Shown: positions 36,667 through 48,452, counted from the first letter of the stretch. The stretch is DNA of 64,000 nt from Psococerastis gibbosa (GCA_963971405.1 OZ020488.1:21595089-21659088); one strand, 5' to 3'. Notes: generated from the letters alone by a model not told the origin. A program made the numbers and translations.

Positions 36667-37144
36667 AAGATTCTTAAAAATGCACTTTAACATCGATAAA
36701 GCTGTGTGTCGATAAGTCTATAGAATCCTCTTTACGAGACTTGTCAGTTTGGAAGGTTGAAAAAGTCCAGGTCAAGCCTACTCCCACACTTTCTCGAATC
36801 AGGAACGGCTTTTATCCCTTTCTTGCAGCTTTACAAAATACCGATTTCAGATATTTTCAACAAGAACAGGCCTGTTCTCAACCAATTGGACTATATCGGT
36901 GCCAAGTTGAATTAAACCGGCAAATTAGTCCTCGAAACATTGTGTTACTTGAACTAAATCGAAAATATCTGAAATCGGCATTTTGTAAAGCTGCAATAAA
37001 GGGATAAAAGCTGATTCGAGAAAGTGTGGGAATAGACTTGACCTGGACTTCTTCGACCTTCCAAACTGACAAGTCTCGTAAAGAGGATTCCCGACTTATC
37101 AACAAACAGCTTTATCGATTTTAAAGTGCATTTTTAAGAATCTT
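36667..37144. mobile_element. Large foldback element, about 200-bp arms
   Basis: Arms start AAGATTCTTAAAAATGCACT and pair nearly base for base inward to about 36870 and 36957 (AGGTTGAAAAAGTCCAGGTC, CCGATTTCAGATATTTTC). A spacer of about 90 bp includes GAACAGGCCTGTTC, itself a palindrome. The same short peptide frame appears on both strands because of the symmetry; it is not a gene. Confidence 0.9.
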
Positions 37145-37204
37145 ATTATAAAAAACTTGAAAACGGGATATCGGGAGTGAATGTTACTAACATACTACAT
37201 AATA

Positions 37205-37640
37205 TACTGTGTGTGACCATTTATAATTTGCCTCAAAACGGGACACCTGGTTCTAGGATCACTTCGACCACCCGATCCTTGAAAATACAAAATAAACATA
37301 TCCCAATTATTTTGAGTAGGGAATGTCGTGAAAGCCCGCGTCGGATTTACCTTTTTTGCCTCCAGTGCAGGATCTAAATCTAAATTGAAAATATAGACAC
37401 AAAATCGTAGAGTTTTACGCATTTTAAACTACGGTAATGTACTATAGTAGTAAAAGGCTTTGCTAGCGAAGGTGTATTTATACAATTTTATCTTCACACT
37501 TTATGCTCTAATTATCTAATTATTTTGGAATATTCCGTAAAACGGGACATTTTAGCGACCTGAGCCTCTCTTTGGGGTACATAGTCGTTGAAGACGGGAC
37601 TGTGGTCATCTTATAACTACGAACTGCAATATAATACTAT
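37205..37640 (+). repeat. Unclassified interspersed repeat I, copy 2
   Basis: TGTGACCATTTATAATTTGC, GGGACACCTGGTTCTAGGAT and later GGGACATTTTAGCGACC and GAGCCTCTCTTTGGGG occur in the same order as at 17300-18000, with different spacing. Confidence 0.6.
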
Positions 37641-38732
37641 CATAATATTTTAGAATACCTAACACGAATTAAAATTAGCATTAATTTCATTTAAATTTTT
37701 TTTAGAAGAACCACAAAATTTTAAATACTAATAATATTTAAACTAACAGAAAATTAATTAGACAATGTCAGGTGTATACAGTATATAATGTAAATATGCA
37801 GCAAACCCTCCCAGAAATATTGCAAATGAAATTGTTTTGCATTCTCCTGTTTCCATTGAAATAATTACAAACGTTGCCATTGATGAATTTTATGATTTTC
37901 TTATTTTATTAGTGAACTCTTGCATACGATAATATCAATCAATATTGAAAGGGTCAAAAGTACTATAGAAAGGTCCTATTTTGTAGGCAGTTTGCTATAC
38001 TTTTAAAAATGTTTTGTGACACATCCTACAATACTATATATTGTAGTACGTCCGAAACACTGAACCCCTGCGCTCTACGAGTATTCACAGAAAATACAAA
38101 GCAGATCGGCACGGTCACGGTAGCACTGCTATGTCAAAAGCAAATGATACCTACTGCAACAACATTATGACAAATTTTGACATGTCAACTCTTTATCAAA
38201 CCTATTGTATTGTATCAGTAGAATGTATTCTCATGTCACCGACTGATTTTCATCGGTTTCATCATTCGTCTTCGAAGATGTTTTTAACCCAAGGGAAGTC
38301 TGGATGGCGACAAATGAGGGTAGATTGAAATCTTACGGCAGGTAGGAGGAGACGGGAATAATGTTGCATTCAACACCTGAACCTGAGGAGGCTCGGATAC
38401 TAACTACAGGCCTCGTATTTCATTGCCAGCCATCATTAGCAGTTTGGCGGGTTTTCACACATTGTTAAATTTAAAGATAAACACTCCCATTTTTTCTTTT
38501 GCTTCATTGAAAGGGTTGGCATTTTATTATAGTACGATTTACGGAACTTCACCGATGCGAGACTTCAAATTAAAAAGAACAGTGTTGTTTGTTGTTTTTT
38601 CAACGCCTGCTTTCAGTATTTCTGGTTTTAAGCAACCCTGTCAGCCTGGGGGGGGGGGTGAGTCTGTTTATTAACTTGAGGCGGCAACTTTCTCCTCAGG
38701 GAGAAGGGGAGTTGACTGTCAGGGTGGACCTC
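37641..38732. other. No gene recognised
   Basis: About 1.1 kb; open frames at 38.4-38.7 kb show no family features. Confidence 0.4.
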
Positions 38733-39195
38733 CTGATTATAGTGGATTCCGAACCACTTGGGGAACACAGTGAAGTCACACGATTAATTCGGAGGACTCG
38801 ACATGCACTTAAGCTGAATGGTAGTTTCAGCGCGTTATCATGTCCCACCATGTTCCCTTGCCAACCCTGTGCGCACTACCAAGTTTGCTTCAGTTTTCAT
38901 CAGGCTCCGTTCTCGTGGATTGAACTTGGTATGTCTGTTGGCTAGTTTCCCTAATTCTATTGAGTAACCAAAAAAACATATTGAGGCTTCCGAACCACGG
39001 AAACAAAGTTAAGTCTCACGGTTAAATCGAAGGTGACCAGGCCTCGATGCGCACTTAGAATGGCGGCCGGCGGGTCATCACAGCGCGTTATCATGTCCAA
39101 CCATGTTCCACTGTCAGCGGTTCACACAACCAAGTTTGCTGCAGCTTGGAACAGGCACTGTTCTCGTAGATTCAACTTGATATGATCGCTGACTA
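38733..39195 (+). repeat. Diverged tandem duplication, repeat H
   Basis: Two units of roughly 215 bp with shared TTCCGAACCAC, CAGCGCGTTATCATGTCC, ACCATGTTCC, ACCAAGTTTGCT and GTTCTCGT.GATT. The units begin near 38738 and 38981. A short third relative lies at 8396-8475. Confidence 0.8.
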
Positions 39196-39454
39196 ATGTT
39201 GTGGAAATAGGTTTTGATTTATAACGTCAAAATTAAAATTCTATGGAAATCTACAGCTATCAACGCAAAATATGCAGGTAAGGAAATAAGTTGGGGGGCG
39301 TCAAATAGTTGAAATAAAGTAAAGTAAGTTAGGTACCATACATATTCTATCTGTAAATTACCAAACTTATGAGTGAGTTCTTTCTTTTTTTTGACTCGTC
39401 CCCTAACAAGATAGAAGGATTTGCTGCAAACCAACCGATTGATTGTGACTAGTG

Positions 39455-39600
39455 AAGATCCAAACTTGGTTAATACACGCAACATCTGCCAATGGTAAGC
39501 ATTTCTAAGCTTGTCTATTACCACTGACAGCCGGTGTGGCATGACATCAAAGACGTGTTCCATTTTTCCAACAGCCCAAATTCATTAGGAAACAATACCA
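39455..39600 (-). repeat. Unclassified interspersed repeat C, copy 4
   Basis: On the minus strand GGTATTGTTTCCTAATGAAT, CCACACCGGCTGTCAGTGG and AATGCTTACCATTGGCAG. It produces a 114-residue minus frame that looks attractive but is only the repeat. Confidence 0.65.
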
Positions 39601-39682
39601 AAAATCAACGATTGTCGTTGCCAAGGTTCAATTGGCCTCTAAATGTACCTAGGTACCCACATAATTATGAGCCTAATGACTT

Positions 39683-39857
39683 GAAGGCCGTAGCCAAGGG
39701 GGGGGGGGTTCAAGGGGGCTCAATCCCCCCCCGCAATGAAATGGCTTGATACTAGATAGAATCGGATTGAGAGGAAAAATAAAAACCACTATGTAATATC
39801 CAATGATATTTCAGAATCCCCCCCCTCCCCGCCGAAAAAATCCTGGCTACGGCCTTA
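39683..39857. mobile_element. hAT-like MITE, GGCCGTAGCCAGG family
   Basis: Ends GAAGGCCGTAGCCAAGG and TCCTGGCTACGGCCTTA are inverted, with a perfect 8-bp duplication AATGACTT (39675-39682, 39858-39865). 175 bp with G- and C-runs. Confidence 0.93.
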
Positions 39858-40406
39858 AATGACTTCTAACCCAACTTTAATTAGCAGTATAAAAATAGTG
39901 AACAAGTCCCCAAAATTTTTAGCCTTTTGTTGGAGCTGCTAAATTTGCTAACAAGCCTGCTGCTGCTCCATTTGTTAAATGCTCTTATTGCTACAATAGA
40001 CGAAAAAATTGTGAGAAAATTTATTTCGTTAACATTGATCCGTAAAATTTTTTATTCAGATTCAAAAAATAGAGTGTAAATCGTTGGGTTAAGTCTAGTG
40101 AAAAAAAAATCAGTTTTTATGTACGTACCGATAAACCCCAAGGAAGATGCCACTGCAGCTGAAGTTTTAAACAGGTGAAACAAATCCATTGCTCATTGGG
40201 GGTGACCTGAAATGAGGACACCATTAAGTGTTAATAAAGTTAAATGACAATGTCTGTACAAAATTAACTTCTAAAACTTATCTACAATAATAGATGGGTC
40301 ATGTATGTTGGGTGGATCTATCAATATTGGCCAAACAGGGGATACCAATTAACAGGAGTTTGAACCAATCAGAAGTACTCAAATTAGAAGGAATGTGTTA
40401 GGGACC

Positions 40407-40412
40407 TTTATT
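40407..40412 (-). promoter_or_regulatory. Possible poly(A) signal AATAAA
   Basis: TTTATT on the plus strand gives AATAAA on the coding strand, about 525 bp past the in-frame TAA of the IRO-box exon. It is relevant only if that TAA is the true stop. AATAAA is common by chance in AT-rich DNA, and another lies near 40050. Confidence 0.2.
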
Positions 40413-40554
40413 GTCTTACTTATGTAGATTAAAATGAATCTTTTAAAGCATGACAGGCAATTAATATTCCACTTCAGAAAAGAACCAATTATTATTATTA
40501 TTATGATTTAATTTACATGTTAATTCTGTAAATACTACCGGCATTATGAACTTG

Positions 40555-40770
40555 TAGACTGATAAGCCGTGGTCAATCTGAAAACGTACTTCCAAACATT
40601 TTGTCTACATCTGCGGTTGACATCCTCAGTGGCAAAACGGAGACATCTTAAGATTGTCTCTTAGAGGCTTAGTAGCAATTCGATCGCAGATGTTGACCCA
40701 ACGTATGTAACAACGCTTTCAGATCGACCACGGCCTATCAGCCCGGATCCCCCTGCTCCATCATCACAGG
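40555..40770. repeat. Palindromic repeat A, copy 4
   Basis: Left GATAAGCCGTGGTCAATCTG and right CAGATCGACCACGGCCTATC pair. The minus strand reads CACTGAGGATGTCAACC...GTAGACAAAATG, keeping CTGAGGA (CTGANGA) and a 4-bp TGTC/GACA stem, with GAAA changed to AAAA. It lies 165 bp past the end of the Iroquois exon. Confidence 0.65.
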
Positions 40771-40934
40771 GGAAGTAAAAATGAGTGACCTCATCACTGA
40801 ATTGGATTCTACTGGTCATCATGGGAAAATCTTTATAATTACAGTATATTACTGTTACCTGCCTGTAAATGGCTACAAACTAAGTTAGTATTATTACAAT
40901 TGTCATATTATATTATGTTTGCGTCAGTATTAAC

Positions 40935-41662
40935 TTACCCCTTGAAAAAAGGCTTAAACGCGGTTCCTTCATTGGGGTTGACCTGATGGGGATGCTGTTG
41001 AGGAGGGTTCGAGCTGACTCGCATCTGCTGCTGCGAAGGAAAGTCTTGACGCTCTTTCTGTGGACTAAGCTGACTCGGAGGATGCCTACTGTAAGGGTAC
41101 GGACCTTGGTGGTAACCAGGCTGCTGGCTGGGTTGTGCTTGACCGGAGGGACAGGAATTAGAATTGATTAAATTTGGGAGTTTCATATTCGGCGGAGTTT
41201 GGGGAGGAGTGTCCGTCTGCACTTCTGGGAAACCGCCCGAATGATTGCTGCTCCCATTGTAATGGCCTAAAAACCCGGAATAACGACCGTATGGGGCTTG
41301 GGATCCGGTACTCGGAGACATACTATTTGAGGGTAAGGTGAAACTATTGAGGGACATGGAGGATCCACCGCAAGAGCTGTTGGAAGCCAACCAGGGTTGC
41401 TGGGAAGGAGGAGGCGTCTTGCATGCTGCTGTGTCAGCGAGGGACCAGATTTTGGGCTTGGTGGCGGGGATGGGTATTCCGCAGTCAGACTTGATCTCGT
41501 CTTTGAGGGAGCCGAGCATGCCGTGGTGCATATGGTGGTGTGACATGTGGTGGTGGTGGTGGCCCATCATCTCTGCAGACTTGCGGTCGTCTTCGTCCAA
41601 GTCGTCGTCGTCATCGAGATCTTTATCGTGTCGGCTCTCCATCTTGATGCGATGTAGTGGGT
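40935..41662 (-). CDS. mirr: Iroquois-class homeobox gene, IRO-box exon (C-terminal region)
   Basis: This exon continues the homeobox exon in frame: the split codon G+AC gives Asp, followed by PLHRIKMESRHDKD. It holds an Asp/Glu run (exon residues 13-26), a His-rich block (35-47), KPKIWSLAD at about residues 69-77, which is the IRO-box motif of the family, then KTPPP and a long Ser/Pro/Gln-rich low-complexity tail typical of an activation/repression region. The acceptor is TTGACAG/AC at 41663/41662. The 3' border is ambiguous: the frame runs FKPFFKG then TAA (40937-40935), but the same bases form a good donor (GG/GTAAGTTA, exon end 40939). If the TAA is the true stop, this is the last coding exon, and AATAAA-type signals occur below it on this strand. 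The motif context CGIPIPATKPKIWSLADTAACKTPPP (split here as CGIPIPAT and KPKIWSLAD) is what suggests mirror rather than araucan/caupolican. The low-complexity shadows on the plus strand are not genes. Confidence 0.95.
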
Positions 41663-41900
41663 CTGTCAACAATAATAAACTTTTATTTAAGTCCAACTCT
41701 GTCCTTCATTAACATTATGGGAAGGGAATACAATGATGTGGAAGGGGGGCTGCCCGCTGCGAGGGAACTTGGCTCACGCGCTGCCGCGGGCATTGATAAT
41801 ATGGTCATAATGTCAATTGACGCGGACTTACATGCTTAGAGTCAAGTCCTGTTTATTTTTGTTGGGCCACGGCAACGGTAAAGACATACATCAATGCATC

Positions 41901-42095
41901 AGGACATGTAGAGTGGTGATGGTACGGACTCTGACTTTCATCCGATAGGTTGTTGGTTCGAATTACACACATGCCAGATTTTATTCAGAGGGCATGTAAT
42001 GATGTAAAGCAGGCGGTCCCGGGTCTTTCTAGTCGAGTATAAGAGAGGGCTTTATAGCCCTAATTCCGCTAGGTTGGCTTAGTAATAGAACAAGA
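41901..42095 (+). mobile_element. tRNA-derived SINE, copy 4
   Basis: Head with a diverged A-box (TAGAGTGGTGATGGTAC) and B-box GGTTCGAATTAC, body CGGTCCCGGGTCTTTC, tail AGGGCTTTATAGCCCTAATT and TTGGCTTAGTAATAG. It sits in the intron just upstream of the IRO-box exon, opposite in strand to the gene. Confidence 0.87.
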
Positions 42096-42099
42096 AATC

Positions 42100-44290
42100 A
42101 TTAGAATTTCTGATTTATTTATTTACAGGCTTGCCCATTTTTTCAACGACGAGACTTGACTGACTTCTGCCTCTACCGCCAGAACCATGTATGCCGGCAG
42201 CAAAACCCAATTACTATACAAGGTTCCGTACCGATTTTCTGTCTATAAATATGACTGCGAGGTTTAAGTTTCAAGCACTGTGTGCAAATCGCAATATTCT
42301 TTCAAACATTTTAACACAGTGGCGTTTCAAATTGCTTTTAATTCTCCGTCCATGATAACATATTCCGGGCACATAGACTAAAATCGGACTCTAATATTTA
42401 ATTTCAAAACGACTTTATCAGCCAATTAAGAAGTAGTCCTCACTAATCAAGGACTACTTCATAATCTATATACTATTTATATTATACATATTTACTATTA
42501 ATACAATTAAGGCTTAATTAATTCATCATGCTGCACAATTGGGGCTTAATTTCATTATAATTTATGTGCTTCATGATGTCAATAAAACTGTGCCCGTTAT
42601 CAATTAATTAAATGTCTGACAAGTATTATATTATTTGATGAAGATGATAACATTTATGAAAAGAACATCCGTAAAAGTAATAAATACAAGATATTACGAT
42701 TCTTCCCAATAAACCTGGCTGCGTTCTTTTATCTCCTTCCCCGCCGCAAATGTCTTTTTTACTCAACTTTTACGGTCTTTAGTCCCTCTTTTACGAGCCT
42801 GTTAACGTGGATCACATACAGGAAGCAAGAGAAGCATAACGCCATCGTTAAGGGGTAACAACGTAAACAAAAGGTTTCTAAATTGCCCTTTCTGCGACAC
42901 TTGGAAAATTTACGAACAAGGTCGTAAAAAATTAGTTTCTTCATGATGGAGAGTGAAGAATCATCATTCACGCGCCAAATTCATTTGTATCGTATTTATA
43001 ACATAAATAGTAACTTAATTTTTTTCCTCTTCTTCCGGTAATTCCCTGCGCCGAAGCACAAAACGAAACTTTCCAGCGGTACATGACCTGTGGGCCCCCA
43101 AGTTAAAAACAAAACTAGTCGGGGGCTCGCACAGTAAACGCTGTAGATAATTGTCTAGTTCACGTCTATGTTAGAAAGGAATAATCACAGTAGGCTATTA
43201 TTATAGATAATTATTTTTAATGTTATTAATACTGTATTATAGTCAGCAGTGGTGTATGATCCATAATTCATTTATTCATTAAAATTATATTTCAAAGTCG
43301 GAACTAATTTTAATAAATTATTGTGCGTTATTTCAATTTGTAATTTCGCCACAGTGTGGAAGTGAAAATTATTTGGTAGGCCTATCGTATAACGTAATGT
43401 ATAATACTATGCAACGTTCATCAACCCCATTTTAGCCAAATTATTTTTGTTACTTCGGAGTTTGCAAAGTAAATTTTTGTAGGAACAAAAGTAGGATATT
43501 CCAATTGTACTGGCGCTATACTGTATGAGGGGTTACGCAGTCGGCAATATGCGCAGCCCAGTGAAATTCCTAATTTCTAATGCCGTAGTAATTATTACGG
43601 TCGTGTGACGCTGAAATTAGACTATTTAATTCGATTATTGGTCTGCATTACGTGCAACTGGATGTCTTAAAAAACGCTGTAAAAGTCAGTCAGCCCCTGA
43701 AACCTTTTTAGGGAGCTAGCCTGTGTGTCTCGCAAAGCAAAATAGAAGCTTAAAATAACCTTATTGAATGGAATCCACTTTAAAAAAGGCATATCGAAAA
43801 TTAAAAATAAAGGATCCCCTAAGGCTAGTTTAAAAGTAAAGGAACGCCAAGGTAAGGTCAAACCGGCATTGCAGCCCTTATGAACGTCAAGACTTACCGA
43901 TTTTTATAATCACTAAGTTTTTTGCTCGGTGTCCTCGTACTTGTTCTCGAAGTTCTTAATACTTAACAGGCTAAACGCAAACCTATGCCTTCCATTTCAT
44001 TATATGTAATATAAAAAAACTCCCCCCTGGAAAAAATCCTTGACGTAGCCTTGGAATTTCAGTTTTCGCCAAAGTTTTACAATATATTTTCCCTAAACTT
44101 CAATTTCGATGTACAGTAGGTAAATTAGCATTGTAAACTTAATATGAACTGTGTCTCAGCTACAGAACATGTATTTCAGAAATTTAAATCTACAATGCTT
44201 GTTTTTTAAATACCGTAATTATTGCGTATTTCATAGTTTTTAAGGTGTCCAGTAATTTAGTTGGTAGCTAACTTGTCCTTGCGTTAATTT
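42100..44290. other. Intronic stretch, no gene; candidate regulatory DNA near 42.35-42.75 kb
   Basis: Apart from an isolated hAT-end relic near 44010-44055 (TGGAAAAAATCCTTGACGTA further left), no repeats are recognised. The 42350-42750 part has several TTAATTAATT-type homeodomain-like sites and is free of mobile DNA. Confidence 0.4.
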
Positions 44291-44294
44291 CTAC

Positions 44295-44400
44295 ATACCA
44301 TGCGATCGGAGACCTGTCGTAACTCAGCACAGGTCTTAAGTTACCTACAGATACAGATCGGATACATTCATTGAATTGTTTGCATACAGTATGCGACTAA
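44295..44400 (+). repeat. Unclassified interspersed repeat J, copy 2
   Basis: GCGATCGGAGACCTGTCGTA and GGATACATTCATTGAATTGT as in copy 1, with a deletion of the middle part. Confidence 0.7.
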
Positions 44401-44465
44401 TCATTTCCCTCCCTCTTTCTGTCCCTCTCTATTCCTTGCCCAGTATTCCCTGGACAAGGAGCATA

Positions 44466-44530
44466 AATTAAGAGAGAGCTTTATAGCCCTAACTCCGCTA
44501 GGTTGGCTTAGTAATAGAAACAACAAAAAG
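44466..44530 (+). mobile_element. tRNA-derived SINE, tail-only copy
   Basis: GAGAGCTTTATAGCCCTAAC then TAGGTTGGCTTAGTAATAG, a strong 5' truncation. Confidence 0.82.
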
Positions 44531-45804
44531 TCCTTATTTTAAATTAACCAGTTCAGATAAATAATACAATAATATAAATAATAATGTCCCCCATCCCCAA
44601 GTTTGCGCTTGATTGGGACAAAAAGGCGTTATCATGTAAATGTCGTTATATTTATTTTTATAATTAATTATTATTATAATAGTTTTTTTTGTAAGTAAGA
44701 TAAGTGTTAGGTTATGAATTTCTAGTTACTATCACGTCGTGATGTAATTAGTCTTAGTGACTACTCTGTGGCCGATGTTGTTCCCCGTTTTACATTTCCG
44801 TTTCTGTGCGTTATCTAACCATGAGGCTTAAACATTATTTTATTCCTTTTTCTAACATTATACAATATATGATTTACGGACGAATAATAAACCTATTAAC
44901 TTCATTTATGTATTTATTATTCTAACAATAAGATCTGCAAGACCGCACCTATTCTTAATTAATAATAATAAAGATTTAAATAATATAATAGCTGGTCAGA
45001 CAGGGCATAATATAGGGCTGATGAACATCATTGTCGGATAAATTTGTTTAAAAAAAGAAGTACAAACAAAAGCAAAAAGGATGAGATAACGACAAAAGAA
45101 AAAAACGAAGGGAGGAAAGCACATAAAAAGCCGAAGCGCGAAGTGGTGGCGAAACCAACCACTCCTCTTTAGCTATAAATAAGGGGCATAAAATGAGGCA
45201 CATAGGGGATGAATAAATATCAGGCGGCTGAGGGTGCATAACTCATGTGCCGTCGGAAGTGATTCGGGGGCAGGGGTGGGGAACGAGTGATTGACTATTT
45301 GGCGGGAGCCTCCCCTCCAATAAAGTTCAACTCTGCAGAAAAATACAGTCATTTATTACGTTTTAACGAAATTAAATGTAAATAACGTTTTTCCTTTGCC
45401 CGCAATAATGTGGTTCAATGGTTTCCGCACGCGGTTGTTTGGGGCAAACCGATTTTCCTGGTTAATATTATTTTGACCACAAAAATCCGGTTAATTTCAT
45501 TTGTATTCCCACATTTATAGGATTTTATTCAGTAATTCCAGAAGAATTAACTTCTTCCAATGCATATTGATCATTATAAAACGGACTAGTGGCTAAATGA
45601 TTAATGTAATCCTTAGCTAAATTGTAAAATGTACGATAGTTGCCATCTATTGTACAATATATATGAATGGGATCGCGTTTTTTAGGAAATGCACAGTGCG
45701 TAAATATGATGCAAAATATACGGTACTAATTAGTTATTATGTATGAGGGGCTTTTATGGACGTCGTCTACTTTATTGGTCCATTTTACATTTAATTGTAC
45801 CTTA

Positions 45805-45945
45805 CAGTATTGTTTTCTCGGACATTATAGAATTTTTTAGCCGCCGACAAACTGGTTCACGTGCTTGTCAATCCATACCAGTTGCATGTGACATTGGACA
45901 AGCTGAGACATTTTTACCATTATTGACACTATGTAACAAGCGTAA
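45805..45945 (+). repeat. Unclassified interspersed repeat C, copy 5
   Basis: GTATTGTTTTCTCGG, TTTTTTAGCCGCCGACAAAC and AAGCTGAGACATTTTTACCA align with other copies. It lies just before repeat J copy 3. Confidence 0.6.
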
Positions 45946-45994
45946 GCGTGACTTAACCACGTTCACGTATGAGTCATGTACAGTACCTATATAC

Positions 45995-46100
45995 ACACCA
46001 TGCCATCGGAAACTTGTCGTAACTCAATACAGGTATTGCCTACAGAGGTGGCTGAAGAGGTTATTCGGATACATTCATTGAATTGCTTGTATGCGAATAG
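45995..46100 (+). repeat. Unclassified interspersed repeat J, copy 3
   Basis: GCCATCGGAAACTTGTCGTA and TGAAGAGGTTATTCGGATAC shared with copy 1. Confidence 0.7.
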
Positions 46101-48111
46101 TCTTTTAAAAAACAAACAGACATTACAGTACATTCACATAAAGTCAAAGCTTAAAGCATGGACTAAAATGTGTACAGAGTTGAAACCACTAATTTGATCG
46201 TCAAATCAATTTCCCAAGCAGTTTTATGAATTATGAATAGCAGGCCATGTATAGCGTGAGATAGCAACTGAAATTTTAGTATCCATTTGTGTCAGCAGCG
46301 TGTTTCAATCGTTTTTACATTTATCATATCATCAGCGGCAGTAAAAATGAAATGCTCCCTTCATAATAATAGTGCGTTTACAATCGGATGCGATTGCATG
46401 CTGGAATTATCGTACTAGCCTAGTTACAATGGTATTTTCAATTTTGGCAAACATACTAACAAGGGTTCATATTGAAGTCAGTACTTACTGTACATGGTAT
46501 TCTACTGTGACAGCACTTCATCATAGTCGATCGAGTAAAATCAAAGATACTAAAATGCAATAGATGGTGCCAAACCATAATATATTTATTATATACTATA
46601 TTTTTGTTTGTCTTCAGTTGCCACCTACAATTAAAGCAGTCTTGTATATACAATACTAGTACCTACATTGTTTAGTTAATCGAAGACACTTCGAAGGCAG
46701 CACCTATTACGGCAATTGTCGGCATCAGATATTAATGTTATGCAATAACTTGTATTAATTTACTATATTTAGAAAAGAAATATTGGTAGTTTGTTCTGAA
46801 TGGAGGTTACTTGTAAAACGAACTTGCCATTTTCTCTACACTGTAAGAGAAATCGAGCATGACCCATGATAAAATTCGGTCATTGACCCTCTCGAATATT
46901 TATTCGACCCAATATTTATTTGAAGGAATATTTGGAATGTTTATTTTGAAGGATACGATTTAAATCTGCATAATTTAGGTATTACACTTTCGGATTTATC
47001 TTGGGCCCATATTTATTTGATCGAATATTGGAACACTATTCGGATGTGAAATAGGGGAATAGAAAGTAAACAATCGGCTACGGTTTTATGTATTATGAAT
47101 AAGATGTTGAAAGCTATCATTGTATTTTTTGTATGCAATAGACATAGATGAGTAGACCAGCAAACCTTTTGTGAAAATTACTACAGAAGTTTGAGTTACA
47201 AAACTCTGTTACTCTTATCATCTAGTTATTTCAAGTAATCAAACGCTATCATGACAAATTCAGTAGCCCCAACAGCGACACCCCCGGTATTCGTATCAAC
47301 TCAATCGCACTATCATTTTGCTGCAGGAAATGTTCATTGAAATAGCAGAGGGGATCATTCGCCGGAGATTTGATTAAAGTGTTTGGCAATTTGATGAAAA
47401 GATCACTAATAGACTGGGGCGGGGTCCGAATTCTCTTCATCACAGCTCCCCAAGTGACCGCACAGCTGCAACTACCACCCCAGAGTAAAGGGTGGCTCTC
47501 CTTCCTGTCCCTATTCCGTGGCAAAAAAGGGTGGGGGGATTTGCTAAAAGGTTCCTGGGAGCGATGGTGCTGCAGTTAAATTTGTGAAGTGAGATGATAC
47601 GGATTTCACACAATAAGAAGCTAATCAAACACAAATGGATTTACTAACTGGGAAGGGTACGGGCCCCTTATTTTGTACTTTGATTGTAGCTTAAATACTG
47701 AGAAAACTGTTTCAGTGTTGCAGTCAAGAAAGGGTAAATTGCAATGGTGGAAAATGAGGTACTTTACATTGAGACAAGTAAAATGTCCAACTGTCACCTA
47801 ATAAGGCGAAGGTTTTAATGTTAGTTAGCGTTAGACAATTCCTGATTTTCTTGGTGCGCTACCTATTTAACACGAAACTTTTCAATAAATGTATCAGAAA
47901 ACCCAGCTTGGTACTGTAGATTAAAGAATACCTAATACCGAATAATTACGATACGACAAAGCTCCGATCGTATAGGCTGTGAACAGTTGGTGAATTTGTA
48001 GGGCAATGCAACTCGTAGGTCTAATACGTTTTGTGTTTTAAATAGCATGTAGTGGTAACAATACTATACTACTACTACTTCATACCCAACAATATTGGAA
48101 AGCAGACTTAC
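46101..48111. other. Intronic stretch without recognised repeats
   Basis: About 2 kb leading to the homeobox exon donor. A GC-richer patch at 47240-47580 stands out but shows no gene features. Confidence 0.4.
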
Positions 48112-48452
48112 CTTTATCGTCCCGCAGTCTATCCTTCACTTTGTCGCCATCAAAACTTAAGTCGTCCTTATCTTTATCGTCCCCATCTGAGACGACAGCA
48201 TCGTCATCGTCATCAGTTTTATTTTTAGGTTCCCACGTCATCTTATTTTCTTTCTTAAGTCGCCGCCTTGCATTCGCAAACCATGTCGATACTTGCGTTA
48301 AGGTCATTTTAGTGATAATAGCAAGCATAATTTTTTCCCCTTTCGTTGGGTAAGGGTTCTTTTTATGCTCGTTTAACCAAGCCTTTAGTGTAGCTGTAGA
48401 TTCCCTTGTGGCATTTTTTCGCCGAGCTGCCAAGTCGTACCCTGTTCCGTAC
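48112..48452 (-). CDS. mirr: Iroquois-class homeobox gene, homeodomain exon
   Basis: This exon encodes the TALE homeodomain of an Iroquois transcription factor, a sequence-specific nuclear regulator. It reads from [17 protein letters not shown] through the PYP loop of TALE homeodomains to a recognition helix with [13 protein letters not shown] (Ala at position 50, as in Irx proteins), then an acidic tail ([12 protein letters not shown]...). The homeodomain covers roughly 48430-48242. The acceptor is a pyrimidine-rich stretch ending in CAG (48455-48453); the donor is AAAG/GTAAGT at 48112/48111. The exon starts with the last base of a split codon (phase 2) and ends after one base of a codon (phase 1), which matches the next exon. 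[14 protein letters not shown] at the homeodomain start is an insect-type junction. Assignment to the Iroquois class is near certain from identity of the homeodomain; mirr rather than ara/caup is an inference resting mainly on the downstream exon. Confidence 0.97.

Larger units (their letters stand above)
41663..48111 (-). other. Intron between Iroquois homeobox and IRO-box exons
   Basis: A 6449-bp phase-1 intron bounded by GTAAGT at 48111 and TTGACAG at 41663. It contains one full and one truncated SINE, two copies of an unclassified interspersed repeat, and an isolated hAT-end relic near 44010-44055. Long stretches (42.1-44.2 kb and 46.2-48.1 kb) have no recognisable mobile DNA. Confidence 0.9.

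Noticed and set aside
36741..37105. Protein-coding frames on both strands
   Set aside because: The two peptides are the same sequence read from the two arms of a foldback element.
39219..39563. 114-residue minus-strand frame as a gene or missing Iroquois exon
   Set aside because: Much of it is interspersed repeat C, which occurs at least four more times without a shared frame.
41338..41839. Plus-strand frames opposite the IRO-box exon
   Set aside because: They are antisense shadows of the low-complexity Iroquois coding sequence.
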